Assembly: GCA_021769965.1 (NCBI GenBank)
Contig: JAETRU010000011.1
Coordinates: forward strand, 45,340-109,339
Direction of reading: 5' to 3'
Origin: Eubacterium sp.
GTDB lineage: Bacteria > Bacillota > Clostridia > Peptostreptococcales > Anaerovoracaceae
DNA length: 64,000 bases
Every line of letters begins with the position of its first letter. Position 1 is the first letter of the stretch. Positions 23,309 to 32,031 of this stretch are shown piece after piece. The notes under the pieces were generated by a model. That model had not been told where the DNA came from. It searched no databases and was given only the letters and a program-made list of their open reading frames with translations. The translations under genes were made by a program, and so were the position numbers.

Positions 23309-24247
23309 TTAATTTGGATCCCTCAATACCTCGTCGTATATTTCAACGGTACTTATGAGTTCACCTTTGTCATCATAATAAGTTCCGTCAGCCACCAGAG
23401 AATACTCTTCGTTGCTCTTATAGATTTCGATCGGCACGAAAACGAAGTTTCCGGATCTGACTTTGACGTAAACGCCTTTCTGACCCTTTTCTTCTGTGAT
23501 GCTTCCATTCTCCACGATCAGTCCGCGGTTCTCATAAGTTATCAGGCTGACTTTAGCCGTCCGCGTCCTGGCAAATCCGCTGTAATAATAGTCTGTCTCC
23601 AGAATAATGCGGGCCTTGCCGTCCATCTTCTCGACAGACTTCACGTCCATGCGGTCCTCATACCGCTCCGCTGATCTTTCCTCCACGAAGCAGACCAGAT
23701 ACCATCTGGTTCTGTCTACGATCTTAAACAGCGGCTCGCCTTTGACTGCCGTATCCCGCTTCAGATCCGTCACCGCGTCCTGTGTGACCTTGCTGTAGTA
23801 GCTGAGGCCGCCTTTTTCCATCGTTTCCGGTGTCAGCTTTCCCTCATAGCCGTCAGCATAGTAACAGACGATGCCGCCTTCCTCTGCCGTATAGTTTTCT
23901 GTCTCTACAGCGCTGCTGCCCAGCCGGGAAAGCAGCTCTGTATAGGCGCTGTCAACCTCATCGTCCTCTCCGCTGCCGCCGCTGATCTCCATAACAGAAG
24001 TCCCTTTGCGGATCAGGGTGTCCGCTTTGATGTAACGGTTGATACTGCCGCCGCTGCCTGCGGTATATACCTGCTCATTACGAACCAGCCAGCCGTCTGT
24101 CTCATCGCAGATCTTCAGCTCACCGTAAGTCGCGGTATATGACGAAACCAGCGCTCCAGTCACCTTTGGCACGATATAGATAATCACGTAAAGTGCGATA
24201 ACTGCAATAAAAAATAAAATAATCGGTCTCTTTCTGATTTTCTTCAT
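23309..24247 (-). CDS. Membrane-fusion (HlyD)-like protein of the division cluster
   Basis: The 312-residue protein has one N-terminal membrane anchor (about residues 9-29, ILFFIAVIALYVIIYIVP) and an extracytoplasmic part with biotinyl-lipoyl-like hairpins (KADTLIRKGTSVMEISGG) and beta-barrel repeats (VEKMDGKARIILETDYY; GVYVKVRSGNFVFVPIEI). This resembles HlyD-type adaptors, but there is no cognate ABC or RND pump nearby; it sits between trmD and yggS-sepF. Clostridia often have such a gene here, and a role in envelope assembly near the septum is inference. Confidence 0.8.
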   Translation of the reverse strand: MKKIRKRPIILFFIAVIALYVIIYIVPKVTGALVSSYTATYGELKICDETDGWLVRNEQVYTAGSGGSINRYIKADTLIRKGTSVMEISGGSGEDDEVDSAYTELLSRLGSSAVETENYTAEEGGIVCYYADGYEGKLTPETMEKGGLSYYSKVTQDAVTDLKRDTAVKGEPLFKIVDRTRWYLVCFVEERSAERYEDRMDVKSVEKMDGKARIILETDYYYSGFARTRTAKVSLITYENRGLIVENGSITEEKGQKGVYVKVRSGNFVFVPIEIYKSNEEYSLVADGTYYDDKGELISTVEIYDEVLRDPN

Positions 24248-24261
24248 ACGTTTATTTTACA

Positions 24262-24993
24262 TCATTTTATTACTTTGTCCAATACTTTCTGTTCATCTTT
24301 CGTCAATTCTTTGCGATTCTTCACAAATTCATCAAAGAGATCCGGTCTGGATTTCTGCGTCAGGCGCAGTGACTGTTCCAGCTTCCAGAGACTGATCAGT
24401 TTATGATTGCCGCAGACCAGCACCTCCGGCACGTCATACCCGCCGTAACTGCGCGGCTTGGTGTACTGAGGATACTCCAGGAGGCCGCTGTAAATAGACT
24501 CCTCGGTGGCTGAATCTCCGCTTGCCAGAACGCCGGGGATCAGTCTCGCCACGGAATCGATGAGCACCATAGCGGCCAGCTCTCCGCCGGTCAGAATATA
24601 GTCTCCGATGGATATCTCCTCCATATTCCAGTGATCCAGCACTCTCTGATCCACCCCTTCGTAGTGGCCGCAGAGAATCGTCAGCTCTTCCTCTGTGGAA
24701 AGCGCTTTGATCTTCTCCTGATCCAGTATCCTGCCGCGGGGCGACATGTAAAGGATCTTCTCCGGCAAAGGCTCAATGCTCCGCAGCGCGTCAAAGATAG
24801 GCTGCGCCATCATGACCATGCCGGGTCCTCCGCCAAAGGGAGTATCGTCGACCTTCTTGTGCTTATCCTCGGTATAATCCCGGATATTGATGAAGTTCAG
24901 TTCCAGGATCCCCTTCTCCGCTGCTCTCCCTAAAATGCTGCCGGTGACAGCGGTGAACATCTCCGGAAACAGGGTCAAAATATTGATCTTCAT
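24262..24993 (-). CDS. trmD: tRNA (guanine-N1)-methyltransferase
   Basis: TrmD makes m1G37 in tRNA with SAM. The 243 residues contain MKINILTLFPEMF, DDTPFGGGPGMVM, ILYMSPRGRILDQ, LCGHYEGVDQRV and ISIGDYILTGGELAAMVLID, the SAM-binding trefoil knot. It lies 28 bp downstream of rimM. rplS, which often follows trmD, is not here; the envelope protein gene follows instead. Confidence 0.98.
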   Translation of the reverse strand: MKINILTLFPEMFTAVTGSILGRAAEKGILELNFINIRDYTEDKHKKVDDTPFGGGPGMVMMAQPIFDALRSIEPLPEKILYMSPRGRILDQEKIKALSTEEELTILCGHYEGVDQRVLDHWNMEEISIGDYILTGGELAAMVLIDSVARLIPGVLASGDSATEESIYSGLLEYPQYTKPRSYGGYDVPEVLVCGNHKLISLWKLEQSLRLTQKSRPDLFDEFVKNRKELTKDEQKVLDKVIK

Positions 24994-25021
24994 ATCTGCT
25001 TTCCTTCCTCCCGGATCCTTC

Positions 25022-25522
25022 TCAGTTTTCTATCATACCTTCGATAGGCCGGATTCTGACAAATCCACCCTCGATGCTGACTTCCTTCACAAATTCCGAT
25101 ACCGCAGGGATCATGGCTTCGCCGCCTGCGGCCAGCTTTACCACGTAAATATCCTGAGAGGACGGCTGCAGCACGTCCCTGATGGTTCCGACCGTCTCTC
25201 CTGTCTCTTCGTTGATGACAGAAAGACCGATCAGATCCCGTATATAAAAGGTATCCTCCGGCAGCTCCACAAGATCCTCTTCTGTGATGAAGACGTCTTT
25301 GTTTTTCATGGCTTCCGCTGCGTTCCGGTCGTCAACACCGGCCAGCTTCAGAATGACCATGTGCTGCTGATACCTGACTTTTTCGATTTCATAGGGCGTA
25401 TCGTCAACGATGATCCGGTCAAGCTCCTCGTACCGTTCCCGATACCCGGAATAATTGTAGACCTTTACCTCGCCTCTCAGGGCAACGGCGTTGACGATCC
25501 TGCCGATCTTGATTTTTTCCAT
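25022..25522 (-). CDS. rimM: Ribosome maturation factor RimM
   Basis: The 166-residue protein has the RimM N-terminal barrel (IKIGRIVNAVALRGEVKVYNY; VRYQQHMVILKLAGVDDRNAAEAMKNKDVFI) and the C-terminal PRC-barrel (FYIRDLIGLSVINEETGETVGTIRDVL; YVVKLAAGGEAMIPAVSEFVKEV). It helps assemble the 30S head through S19. It stands before trmD, as usual. Confidence 0.97.
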   Translation of the reverse strand: MEKIKIGRIVNAVALRGEVKVYNYSGYRERYEELDRIIVDDTPYEIEKVRYQQHMVILKLAGVDDRNAAEAMKNKDVFITEEDLVELPEDTFYIRDLIGLSVINEETGETVGTIRDVLQPSSQDIYVVKLAAGGEAMIPAVSEFVKEVSIEGGFVRIRPIEGMIEN

Positions 25523-25543
25523 CTTTCTCCTAACTATATTTCA

Positions 25544-25581
25544 GGCACATGAAAATACGTCTTTCCGCATATCCATGTGCC
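25544..25581 (-). promoter_or_regulatory. Hairpin between khpA and rimM
   Basis: GGCACATG (25544-25551) pairs perfectly with CATGTGCC (25574-25581) across a 22-nt loop, in the 89-bp space between khpA and rimM. No T run follows, so it is more likely an mRNA processing or stability element than a terminator. Confidence 0.45.
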
Positions 25582-25611
25582 CTTATCCTGCCTGATACTA
25601 AAGCGGCCGGT

Positions 25612-25854
25612 TTATTTCTCGTCCTCAGAAACGATCTCAACGACCACTTTTTTGTTTTCCTTAGTAGCTGCGGCCTTTACCACTGTACGAAGCGCTTTCG
25701 CGATACGGCCCTGTTTGCCGATCACCTTGCCCATATCATCAGCTGCAACCTGAAGCTGCAAAACACTGCCGTGCTTATCCGTCTCCTCTGTCACAACGAC
25801 ATTTTCGGGATGTGACACCAGTGACTTTGCAATTGATTCAACTAACTTAGTCAC
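25612..25854 (-). CDS. khpA: KH-domain RNA-binding protein KhpA
   Basis: The 80-residue single KH domain has the GxxG loop in MGKVIGKQGRIAKALRTVVKAAA. KhpA pairs with KhpB and binds many RNAs to affect cell division and growth in Firmicutes. It lies between rpsP and rimM, the standard site. Confidence 0.96.
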   Translation of the reverse strand: MTKLVESIAKSLVSHPENVVVTEETDKHGSVLQLQVAADDMGKVIGKQGRIAKALRTVVKAAATKENKKVVVEIVSEDEK

Positions 25855-25871
25855 GTTATTTCACCGCTTTC

Positions 25872-26114
25872 TTATTCAATGATGCCAGACTTCTTGAACA
25901 GACCCTTTACTACTTCTGTCGGCTGCGCGCCGTTACCCAGCCATTTCTTAGCCTTCTCATCGTCGATTTTGATCACTGGCGGTTCAGTCAGCGGATTGTA
26001 ATAACCGATCTCCTCGATGAACTTTCCGTCTCTGGATGTGCGGGAATCTGCTACAACAACTCTATAAAAAGGCTTCTTGTGCGCACCCATTCTCTTTAAT
26101 CTGATCTTTACCAT
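25872..26114 (-). CDS. rpsP: 30S ribosomal protein S16
   Basis: The 80 residues start [25 protein letters not shown] and contain [33 protein letters not shown], the whole S16 fold. The RBS AAGGAGG is clear. It is 78 bp downstream of ffh. Confidence 0.98.
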   Translation of the reverse strand: MVKIRLKRMGAHKKPFYRVVVADSRTSRDGKFIEEIGYYNPLTEPPVIKIDDEKAKKWLGNGAQPTEVVKGLFKKSGIIE

Positions 26115-26192
26115 TATCTTGTTCCTCCTTAGATATTAAATAATATTTGTTTTTATATTCATTGCCTGCGCAGCAGGCTTGTTTACGTGATT

Positions 26193-27533
26193 TTAGAACA
26201 ACCCTCTGAACAGCTTGTTCCGCTTCATAGCCTTCGGATTGGAGAACTGCTTCACCATCTTCTTAGTCTCTTCGTACTTCCTGATCAGGTTATTGATCTT
26301 GCTGACCGGCTGGCCGCATCCTGCCGCGATCCTCTTACGCCTGCTGGCGTTGAGGATATTTGGATTCTGCCGCTCCTGACGGGTCATAGACTGGATGATA
26401 GCCTCCATCTGGCGAAACTCCTTCTCGCTCTCTTCCAGATCCACGCCCTTCATCTGAGCCGCGCTGATGCCCGGCATCATCTCCAATATCTTGCCGATGC
26501 CGCCCATGTTCTTGACCTGTCCCATCTGATCGAGAAAATCTTCCAGAGTAAACTGGTTTTTCTTCAGCTGCTGTTCCAGCTTCTCAGCCTTTTCCTCGTC
26601 AAAGGCCGCTTCGGCCTTTTCGATCAGGGACAGCATATCGCCCATACCCAGGATCCGGCTGGCCATCCGCTCCGGATGGAACGGTTCCAGCGCGTCGAAC
26701 TTTTCTCCGACACCCATGAATTTGATCGGTTTGCCTGTGACCTTCTTGGCTGACAGAGCCGCGCCGCCTCGGGAATCGCCGTCCATCTTGGTCATGACGA
26801 TGCCGTCTACGCCCAGCTTCTCATTGAAGCCTTCGGCCACGTTGACCGCGTCCTGACCGGTCAATGCGTCGACCACCAGCAGGATCTCATGAGGGCGGAC
26901 TTCTTTTTTGATGTCCACCAGCTCATCCATCAGAGCATCGTCGATCTGCAGCCGTCCGGCCGTATCGACGATGAGAACGTCAAAGCCTTTCTTCTCGGCT
27001 TCTTTCTTCGCCTCACTTGCGATCTTCGCAGGCTCTTTGCTGTCCCGCATCGTGAATACCGGCGTGTTAACGGCTTTACCCACGACCTCCAGCTGATCGA
27101 TAGCCGCCGGCCTGTAGACGTCGCAGGCGCAGAGCATCGGCTTTTTCCCGTGCTGCTTCAGGTAGTTTGCCAGCTTGCCGCAGGTGGTCGTCTTACCGGT
27201 ACCCTGCAGTCCCACCATCATGATAGTGGTGAAACCTGACGGGGAATAGGTCAGCTTACTGCCTGTGCCTCCCATAAGCTCTACCAGCTCCTGATTGACG
27301 ATCTTGATGATCTGCTGTGCCGGAGTCAGGCTTTCCAGAACCTCCGAGCCCAGGCATTTCTCTTTGACATCATTTACAAAGCCTTTTACGACCTTGAAGT
27401 TGACGTCGGCCTCCAGCAGCGCCAGCTTGACTTCCCGCATAGCGTCGTTGATATCCGCCTCGGTCAGCACGCCTTTGCCCTTCAGCTTTTTAAACGCGCT
27501 CTGTAATTTATCTGATAAGCTTTCAAATGCCAT
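26193..27533 (-). CDS. ffh: Signal recognition particle protein Ffh
   Basis: The SRP GTPase binds signal sequences and docks with FtsY. The 446 residues have N domain 1-90, the G domain with VGLQGTGKTTTCGKLA, DVYRPAAIDQL, DTAGRLQIDD, TKMDGDSRGGAAL and GVGEKFDALEPF, and an M domain from about 325 with MPG and GSGQPVSKINNLIRKYE-type (AAGCGQPVSKINNLI) helix plus a Met-rich tail. It follows ylxM by 38 bp. Confidence 0.98.
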   Translation of the reverse strand: MAFESLSDKLQSAFKKLKGKGVLTEADINDAMREVKLALLEADVNFKVVKGFVNDVKEKCLGSEVLESLTPAQQIIKIVNQELVELMGGTGSKLTYSPSGFTTIMMVGLQGTGKTTTCGKLANYLKQHGKKPMLCACDVYRPAAIDQLEVVGKAVNTPVFTMRDSKEPAKIASEAKKEAEKKGFDVLIVDTAGRLQIDDALMDELVDIKKEVRPHEILLVVDALTGQDAVNVAEGFNEKLGVDGIVMTKMDGDSRGGAALSAKKVTGKPIKFMGVGEKFDALEPFHPERMASRILGMGDMLSLIEKAEAAFDEEKAEKLEQQLKKNQFTLEDFLDQMGQVKNMGGIGKILEMMPGISAAQMKGVDLEESEKEFRQMEAIIQSMTRQERQNPNILNASRRKRIAAGCGQPVSKINNLIRKYEETKKMVKQFSNPKAMKRNKLFRGLF

Positions 27534-27571
27534 GTAACATACCTCTTATTTGAATTGCCTCTGACTGACAT

Positions 27572-27931
27572 TCAGTCTTCCTCAAGATCACTGATGACTG
27601 CCTGTATCTCGGCCAGAGCCCCGGTCAGCGCAGGGTCTCCGGCGTACTGCTCCCTGAGATCGTCCAGCATCCTGTCGATCTTCCGGAAAGCTTCTCCGGA
27701 CTTCAGAAAGCGGGCAACCAGTCCCAGCTTCTCTTCATATTCTGCCAGAGATCTTTCAGCCGACTTCAGGGAGTCATGAACCGCCGCGCGGGAAATCCCG
27801 AATTCATCGGCGATCTCCGCCAGAGACAGGTTCTCCTCGTGATACAGTTCCATGACCTGCTGCTTGCGCCGGGTCAGAAGCTGTCCGTAAAAGTCGTATA
27901 AAAGACTGGCCTGTGTTATCTTGTCTATCAT
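27572..27931 (-). CDS. ylxM: YlxM-family SRP-operon HTH protein
   Basis: The 119-residue protein has a sigma-70-region-4-like HTH (RRKQQVMELYHEENLSLAEIADEFGISRAAVHDSLKSAERSLAEYE at about 22-67) and a helical C-terminal half. YlxM is encoded next to ffh in Firmicutes and has been linked to SRP function. It is the first gene of the long leftward operon and lies just after a promoter with two palindromes. Confidence 0.94.
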   Translation of the reverse strand: MIDKITQASLLYDFYGQLLTRRKQQVMELYHEENLSLAEIADEFGISRAAVHDSLKSAERSLAEYEEKLGLVARFLKSGEAFRKIDRMLDDLREQYAGDPALTGALAEIQAVISDLEED

Positions 27932-27977
27932 CCTGATTCCTGAATTCCTGTAAATTCAATTCGGCCTGACGCCGCTT

Positions 27978-28051
27978 TGTCAAGGCGCAAACCTTGACAC
28001 TGTATTACTATAGCATACACGCAGACTGCTGTCAAGGGGTTTTGCTTGACA
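27978..28051 (-). promoter_or_regulatory. Promoter of the SRP superoperon with two matched palindromes
   Basis: The promoter on the minus strand is TTGACA (28035-28030), 17 nt, TATAGT (28012-28007). Two palindromes of the same form TGTCAAG-N8-CTTGACA lie at 28030-28051 (covering the -35) and 27978-27999 (in the early transcribed region); their centres are 52 bp apart, close to five helical turns. They look like a repressor's operator pair. Confidence 0.75.
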
Positions 28052-28092
28052 AAACCGCATTCATTTTTCGCTTGAAATTTCAATTCCTGCGA

Positions 28093-29268
28093 TCACAGTC
28101 CGCTGCCTCGGATCCCGTACGTCACATGTGACGTAGACAGCTGCTCAACAGTCGGATCGAAATAGACGTAGTTGGTGATTCCGGTGCAGGACCAGACGCC
28201 GGTTCTGCTGTTCCATCTGTTTCCGTTTCCTGCGGTCGGATCCACGACGATCCATCTCCCGTCTGCATAAACTTCTGCCCACCAGTGATCTACCTTTGAT
28301 ATATCCTTCTCATTGGACCAGTTATAGAATCGGTCTGCGCCCATGCCCACATGATGGCCGTTGACTGCACGCGCCGGTATCCCCTCTGCCCGTGCCAGAG
28401 CAACCACCATGGCCGCATTTCCGACGCACACCGTAGCGACTCTGCCGCCGGAACTATTGGCAGATCTCTTTTTATTCCTCAGATTATACAGATTCAAATA
28501 CGGATCCAGGTACTGGTTTTTCTTTGTCGCAAAAGCCACATCGTCATAATAGCTGTTTGCCGCTATGTACTCATAGATCTTCAGCGCCTTCTCATAGTCA
28601 GTCTCAGCGCCTTTTGTTACAGAGTCAGCCACTTTCTTGAAATAATTCACCCTGGTCTTCGTAACCTTGGCTGTTTTGCCGGTCTTAGGATTTTTGAATA
28701 CGAAGCTGAGATCGTTAAGATATTTATCTGTAAAGCGGCTTTTCTTGTATTTACCGCTCTTTGCCGCTATAGTCTTATTGGCGTTTACGATGGTGTTAAA
28801 CTGCAGCAGACTTACCTTGCCATCCTTCACCCGAAAATTGGCGTTCTTATAAAATACTTTTGATTTCGAGCCATTCGGCATAGTGATCAAAAGCACATAG
28901 TCGCCTGAAAGGCCGGAGGTATCCATATCTGTCGTAAAACTATAGTAACCGTCTTTTTTCTCCGGAATCACTCGCTTGATCCACTGTGAACTGCCGGACG
29001 CAGGCGTTACACGGCGCACATTCAGGTTAAAGGACTCAGCTTCTATCGGCGTCTCGCAAACGATATGCAGCTGGCCTCCGTCAGCCGTCACCTCTACAAA
29101 ATTATGGAGCTCTTTCATTTTCTCTGAAGACAGAAGCGAGTTTGTCGTAACAGGTTTTGCCACCGTCTTTACTACAGCAAACGCCTCCGCAGGAACCATG
29201 GCAGTAAGGAAAACTGCCAGGATCAGCGCCAGACGCGCAGCAACGGATCTTTTCTTTCTCATTTTCAT
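28093..29268 (-). CDS. Secreted transglutaminase-like protein
   Basis: The 391-residue protein has a signal peptide (basic start, LALILAVFLTAMVPAEAFA, cleavage near residue 31). The middle region, about 45-170, looks like a beta-sandwich. The transglutaminase-like core at about 215-355 shows VCVGNAAMVVALARAEGIPARAV with the catalytic Cys, DHWWAEVYADG with His, and VVDPTAG with Asp. Such proteins act on cell-wall or surface proteins as cross-linkers or peptidases; which one is not clear. It is divergent from the ATP-grasp gene at 29470. Confidence 0.88.
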   Translation of the reverse strand: MKMRKKRSVAARLALILAVFLTAMVPAEAFAVVKTVAKPVTTNSLLSSEKMKELHNFVEVTADGGQLHIVCETPIEAESFNLNVRRVTPASGSSQWIKRVIPEKKDGYYSFTTDMDTSGLSGDYVLLITMPNGSKSKVFYKNANFRVKDGKVSLLQFNTIVNANKTIAAKSGKYKKSRFTDKYLNDLSFVFKNPKTGKTAKVTKTRVNYFKKVADSVTKGAETDYEKALKIYEYIAANSYYDDVAFATKKNQYLDPYLNLYNLRNKKRSANSSGGRVATVCVGNAAMVVALARAEGIPARAVNGHHVGMGADRFYNWSNEKDISKVDHWWAEVYADGRWIVVDPTAGNGNRWNSRTGVWSCTGITNYVYFDPTVEQLSTSHVTYGIRGSGL

Positions 29269-29318
29269 CGGTTGACCTCTTTAATATTCATTCGCAGATT
29301 CTATATTTTTGTAACAAT

Positions 29319-29342
29319 CGTATCATAATTTTATATGATACG
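29319..29342. promoter_or_regulatory. 24-bp palindrome between divergent genes
   Basis: CGTATCATA (29319-29327) is a perfect inverted repeat of TATGATACG (29334-29342) with a 6-nt AT gap. It sits between the transglutaminase and ATP-grasp genes, 50 bp from each likely transcription zone, and has the form of an operator. Confidence 0.6.
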
Positions 29343-29394
29343 CAACCGGGAATCATTTATAGGAGCACATATGTCCCAATAGTTTTTCTAAAGC

Positions 29395-29423
29395 TTGTTT
29401 CATAAACTAAATTGTGATATAAT
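29395..29423 (+). promoter_or_regulatory. Promoter of the first ATP-grasp gene
   Basis: TTGTTT (29395-29400), 17 nt, TATAAT (29418-29423). The gene starts at 29470. Confidence 0.7.
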
Positions 29424-29469
29424 TCTAACATTAAAAATAACTTATACGAAACTGAAAGGGGTTTACCAC

Positions 29470-30675
29470 ATGGGACTTATACAAAAGATCAAACGCGACC
29501 TCGCGCAATCATCACACAAAAAATCCGAAGCCAGAGAATACATCAACTATGTATGCCAGCAGACCGGCTGGTCTTTTGACGAAGCCAAAGAAAAGATGGA
29601 TCAGGCAAAAGCTGACGGCTTTTCCTATAAATATTATGTCAAGAGAAAGATCTGGGCTAAGACGGGCGCGCAGCTGGAACAGGCCAAACGTAACATGAAG
29701 ATCAGAACTGATCGAAACCGTGCGGAACGTGACCACGTTGTTGAAGAAGTCTGCAAGGCCACAGGATGGCCCGAATCAAAAGCCCGCGAGAAGATCAAGG
29801 AGGCCAGAGTGAACTGCGGCAGTTCCTTCAAAGACTGCTATAAGTTCAGGCTGTATGAACGCACGCCGGAGGAGCAGCGGACCTTTCTGACGTTAAAAGT
29901 TTCCGAAGCGCTTTTGTTTAAATACAACAAAGACTCCGATGCAGCGAAGATCCTGCTGTATAAAGGCAGATTTGCCAAAAAATACGATGATCTGTTTCAC
30001 CGCAGCTGGTTTATCAACAGAGATCTCTCTTACGAGACCTTTTTAGAAAAAACAGCCGGTGTAGAAGATCTGATCTGCAAGCCTACCGCCTCCACCCAGG
30101 GTAAAGGCGTGGTCAAGATCCACTGCGGCGGCGATACGGATAAAAAAGCGCTCTATGACCAGATTACAGGCATGGACAGGCGTATGATCTGCGAAGAATG
30201 CATCGTTCAGCACCCTGCCATCGCAGCTTTTAATCCGACTTCCGTCAACACGATACGCGTTCTGACCATCGTGGATAATGATGTCTGTCATCACGTCTAC
30301 GCCGGATTCCGCATGGGCTGCGGCGAAGTAGTCGATAATTTCCACGCAGGCGGCATCATCGCCACCGTTGACGTATCTACAGGCATCACGTGCATGGATG
30401 CCATCAATCTGGACGGCACACATTTTTCTCATCATCCGAAATCAGGACTGCCGACCCTCGGATTCCAGATCCCTCACTGGGATCAGGTCCTGTCCCTGAC
30501 AGAAGAGGCTGCGCTCCGCATGAAAGGCGTCGGCCTGGTGGGCTGGGACGTAGCTGTAACAGAAGACGGCGTCTGTCTCATCGAAGGAAACGCCGAGGCA
30601 AGCTATCACATCATCCAGCTTCCTTACGTCGACGCGGGCATCGGCATGCGCAAGATCTTCACAGAATTTCTGTGA
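29470..30675 (+). CDS. Sugar-transfer-associated ATP-grasp protein with duplicated N-terminal domain
   Basis: The protein has 401 residues. Residues about 25-130 contain a repeated unit: YVCQQTGWSFDEAKEKMDQA...YYVKRKIWAKT, then EVCKATGWPESKAREKIKEA...CYKFRLYERT. Residues about 150-400 are an ATP-grasp domain of the type found with polysaccharide genes: ICKPTASTQGKGVVKI, NPTSVNTIRVLTIV, VVDNFHAGGIIATVD, and GLVGWDVAVTEDGVCLIEGNAEAS for Mg-ATP. ATP-grasp enzymes join a carboxylate to an amine or thiol; the substrate here is unknown. The start is chosen for GAAAGGGG 9 nt upstream; a frame reaching 29395 would begin inside the promoter. Confidence 0.85.
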   Translation: MGLIQKIKRDLAQSSHKKSEAREYINYVCQQTGWSFDEAKEKMDQAKADGFSYKYYVKRKIWAKTGAQLEQAKRNMKIRTDRNRAERDHVVEEVCKATGWPESKAREKIKEARVNCGSSFKDCYKFRLYERTPEEQRTFLTLKVSEALLFKYNKDSDAAKILLYKGRFAKKYDDLFHRSWFINRDLSYETFLEKTAGVEDLICKPTASTQGKGVVKIHCGGDTDKKALYDQITGMDRRMICEECIVQHPAIAAFNPTSVNTIRVLTIVDNDVCHHVYAGFRMGCGEVVDNFHAGGIIATVDVSTGITCMDAINLDGTHFSHHPKSGLPTLGFQIPHWDQVLSLTEEAALRMKGVGLVGWDVAVTEDGVCLIEGNAEASYHIIQLPYVDAGIGMRKIFTEFL

Positions 30676-30695
30676 TTTATCCGGATCAAAAAACA

Positions 30696-30733
30696 GCCAG
30701 TCAGATCACATTTCTGACTGGCATAATTTTTTT
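30696..30733 (+). terminator. Terminator after the ATP-grasp gene
   Basis: GCCAGTCAGA (30696-30705) pairs with TCTGACTGGC (30713-30722), then ATAATTTTTTT. It lies 20 bp after the stop and may also serve the convergent sppA. Confidence 0.85.
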
Positions 30734-30789
30734 CGATTATCTGATCGACGGGCAGCGTTCCATTCACTGATGTGGCAGCCCCTCTTTTT

Positions 30790-31881
30790 TTATTTCCTCA
30801 CCTGTGACATATAGGTAATTGTAAATGTTTCATTTTCCTCCATCAGTTTCATCAGCTGATCATACTGTGATTTTGCGTCATCGCTCTTTGTCAGTCCGGA
30901 CAGGAAGGAGAACAGCGAATTGGATGGCGTGTAACGAATATTCTGCACATCGCAGTCCTCAAGTTCAAAGTTCTTTTCCATATCACGGATCGCATCATCC
31001 AGCGTGCCGATCTCGTCGATAAGTCCGTTTTTCTCCGCCTGCTTTGCGGTGTAGATCCGGCCGTCACCCAGCTTTCTGGCTTTTTTCTCAGACATATCGC
31101 GGCCCTCCATGACCACGCCGATGAACTGGTCATAGGCCTCATCCACCAGGCTTTGATAGATCTCCTTCTGTTCCTGTGTCAATGGCTCCGTAGAGCTTCC
31201 CATACCTTTGTTAACGCCGGAATTGATCGTCACTGTCTTGACGCCCATCTTCTCCAGGAAACCGGAGATATCGTAGATGGTTCCTATAGTCACGCCGATA
31301 GATCCGGTCCAGCAGTTGCGGTTAGCGTAGATCCGGTCCGTAGCGGCAGAAATATAGTAACCGCCGCTGGCAGCCATAGATTCCATGTAAGTATACACAG
31401 GCCGGCCGGTCACGTCCTCATACTCTTTGATCTTCAGGTACAGCTCGTCTATAGCGTATACTTCGCCGCCCGGCGTATCCACTGACAGGATCATGCCCTG
31501 ATTCAGCGGGTCATTTTTCATCTGATCGATTCTGGTAATGAGCCAAGACTGGTTGTATGTACTGCTGCTGTCGCTGTCAGAACTCATGGCGCCGTGGATC
31601 TCCAGTACGCCGATATAGTCGCTGCTGAAATCGTAATCCTCTGCAGACGCGGTACCCAGCGACTCCCGAAGCAGACGGCTCGCGCCCATATTGCACCCTA
31701 CGCCGGCCAGAACGACAACGATGGCGACGATCAAAAAAATGATCAGTCCTTTTTTCCACCCCTGCGGTCCGCGTTTCGGTCTGCCTGGTTCTTTCTTTCT
31801 GTATATCGTTTCAGGATCGTAGGTGTAGACCTGCGGTTCCTTCTTTTCTTCCTTTCTTTCGTCATTGTTGTCATAATTCAT
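30790..31881 (-). CDS. sppA: Signal peptide peptidase SppA
   Basis: A membrane serine protease of family S49 that degrades leftover signal peptides. The 363 residues have a charged cytoplasmic N terminus, one TM segment (about 45-66), and the catalytic domain with ILSVDTPGGE, MAASGGYYISAA (nucleophile Ser172) and INSGVNKGMGSS (general base Lys225), matching the Ser/Lys dyad of the short single-domain form. It is monocistronic, with a promoter at 31942-31914. Confidence 0.95.
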   Translation of the reverse strand: MNYDNNDERKEEKKEPQVYTYDPETIYRKKEPGRPKRGPQGWKKGLIIFLIVAIVVVLAGVGCNMGASRLLRESLGTASAEDYDFSSDYIGVLEIHGAMSSDSDSSSTYNQSWLITRIDQMKNDPLNQGMILSVDTPGGEVYAIDELYLKIKEYEDVTGRPVYTYMESMAASGGYYISAATDRIYANRNCWTGSIGVTIGTIYDISGFLEKMGVKTVTINSGVNKGMGSSTEPLTQEQKEIYQSLVDEAYDQFIGVVMEGRDMSEKKARKLGDGRIYTAKQAEKNGLIDEIGTLDDAIRDMEKNFELEDCDVQNIRYTPSNSLFSFLSGLTKSDDAKSQYDQLMKLMEENETFTITYMSQVRK

Positions 31882-31913
31882 AGAAAAAAATCTCCTTTGT
31901 CTTTCATAGCGCT

Positions 31914-31942
31914 ATTGTACCATTTTTGTGTTCATTTGTACA
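31914..31942 (-). promoter_or_regulatory. Promoter of sppA
   Basis: On the minus strand TGTACA (31942-31937), 17 nt, TACAAT (31919-31914). Confidence 0.5.
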
Positions 31943-32031
31943 TGGTCTTTGCATGAGTGGAAAGGATTCCCTGACTACGGACTACCGATCATATAAATCA
32001 TACACTCTGCATCCGCAGTACGCTGACCATC

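Noticed and set aside
25544..25581. Terminator between khpA and rimM
   Set aside because: The loop is long and no T run follows. The genes are conserved as one operon.
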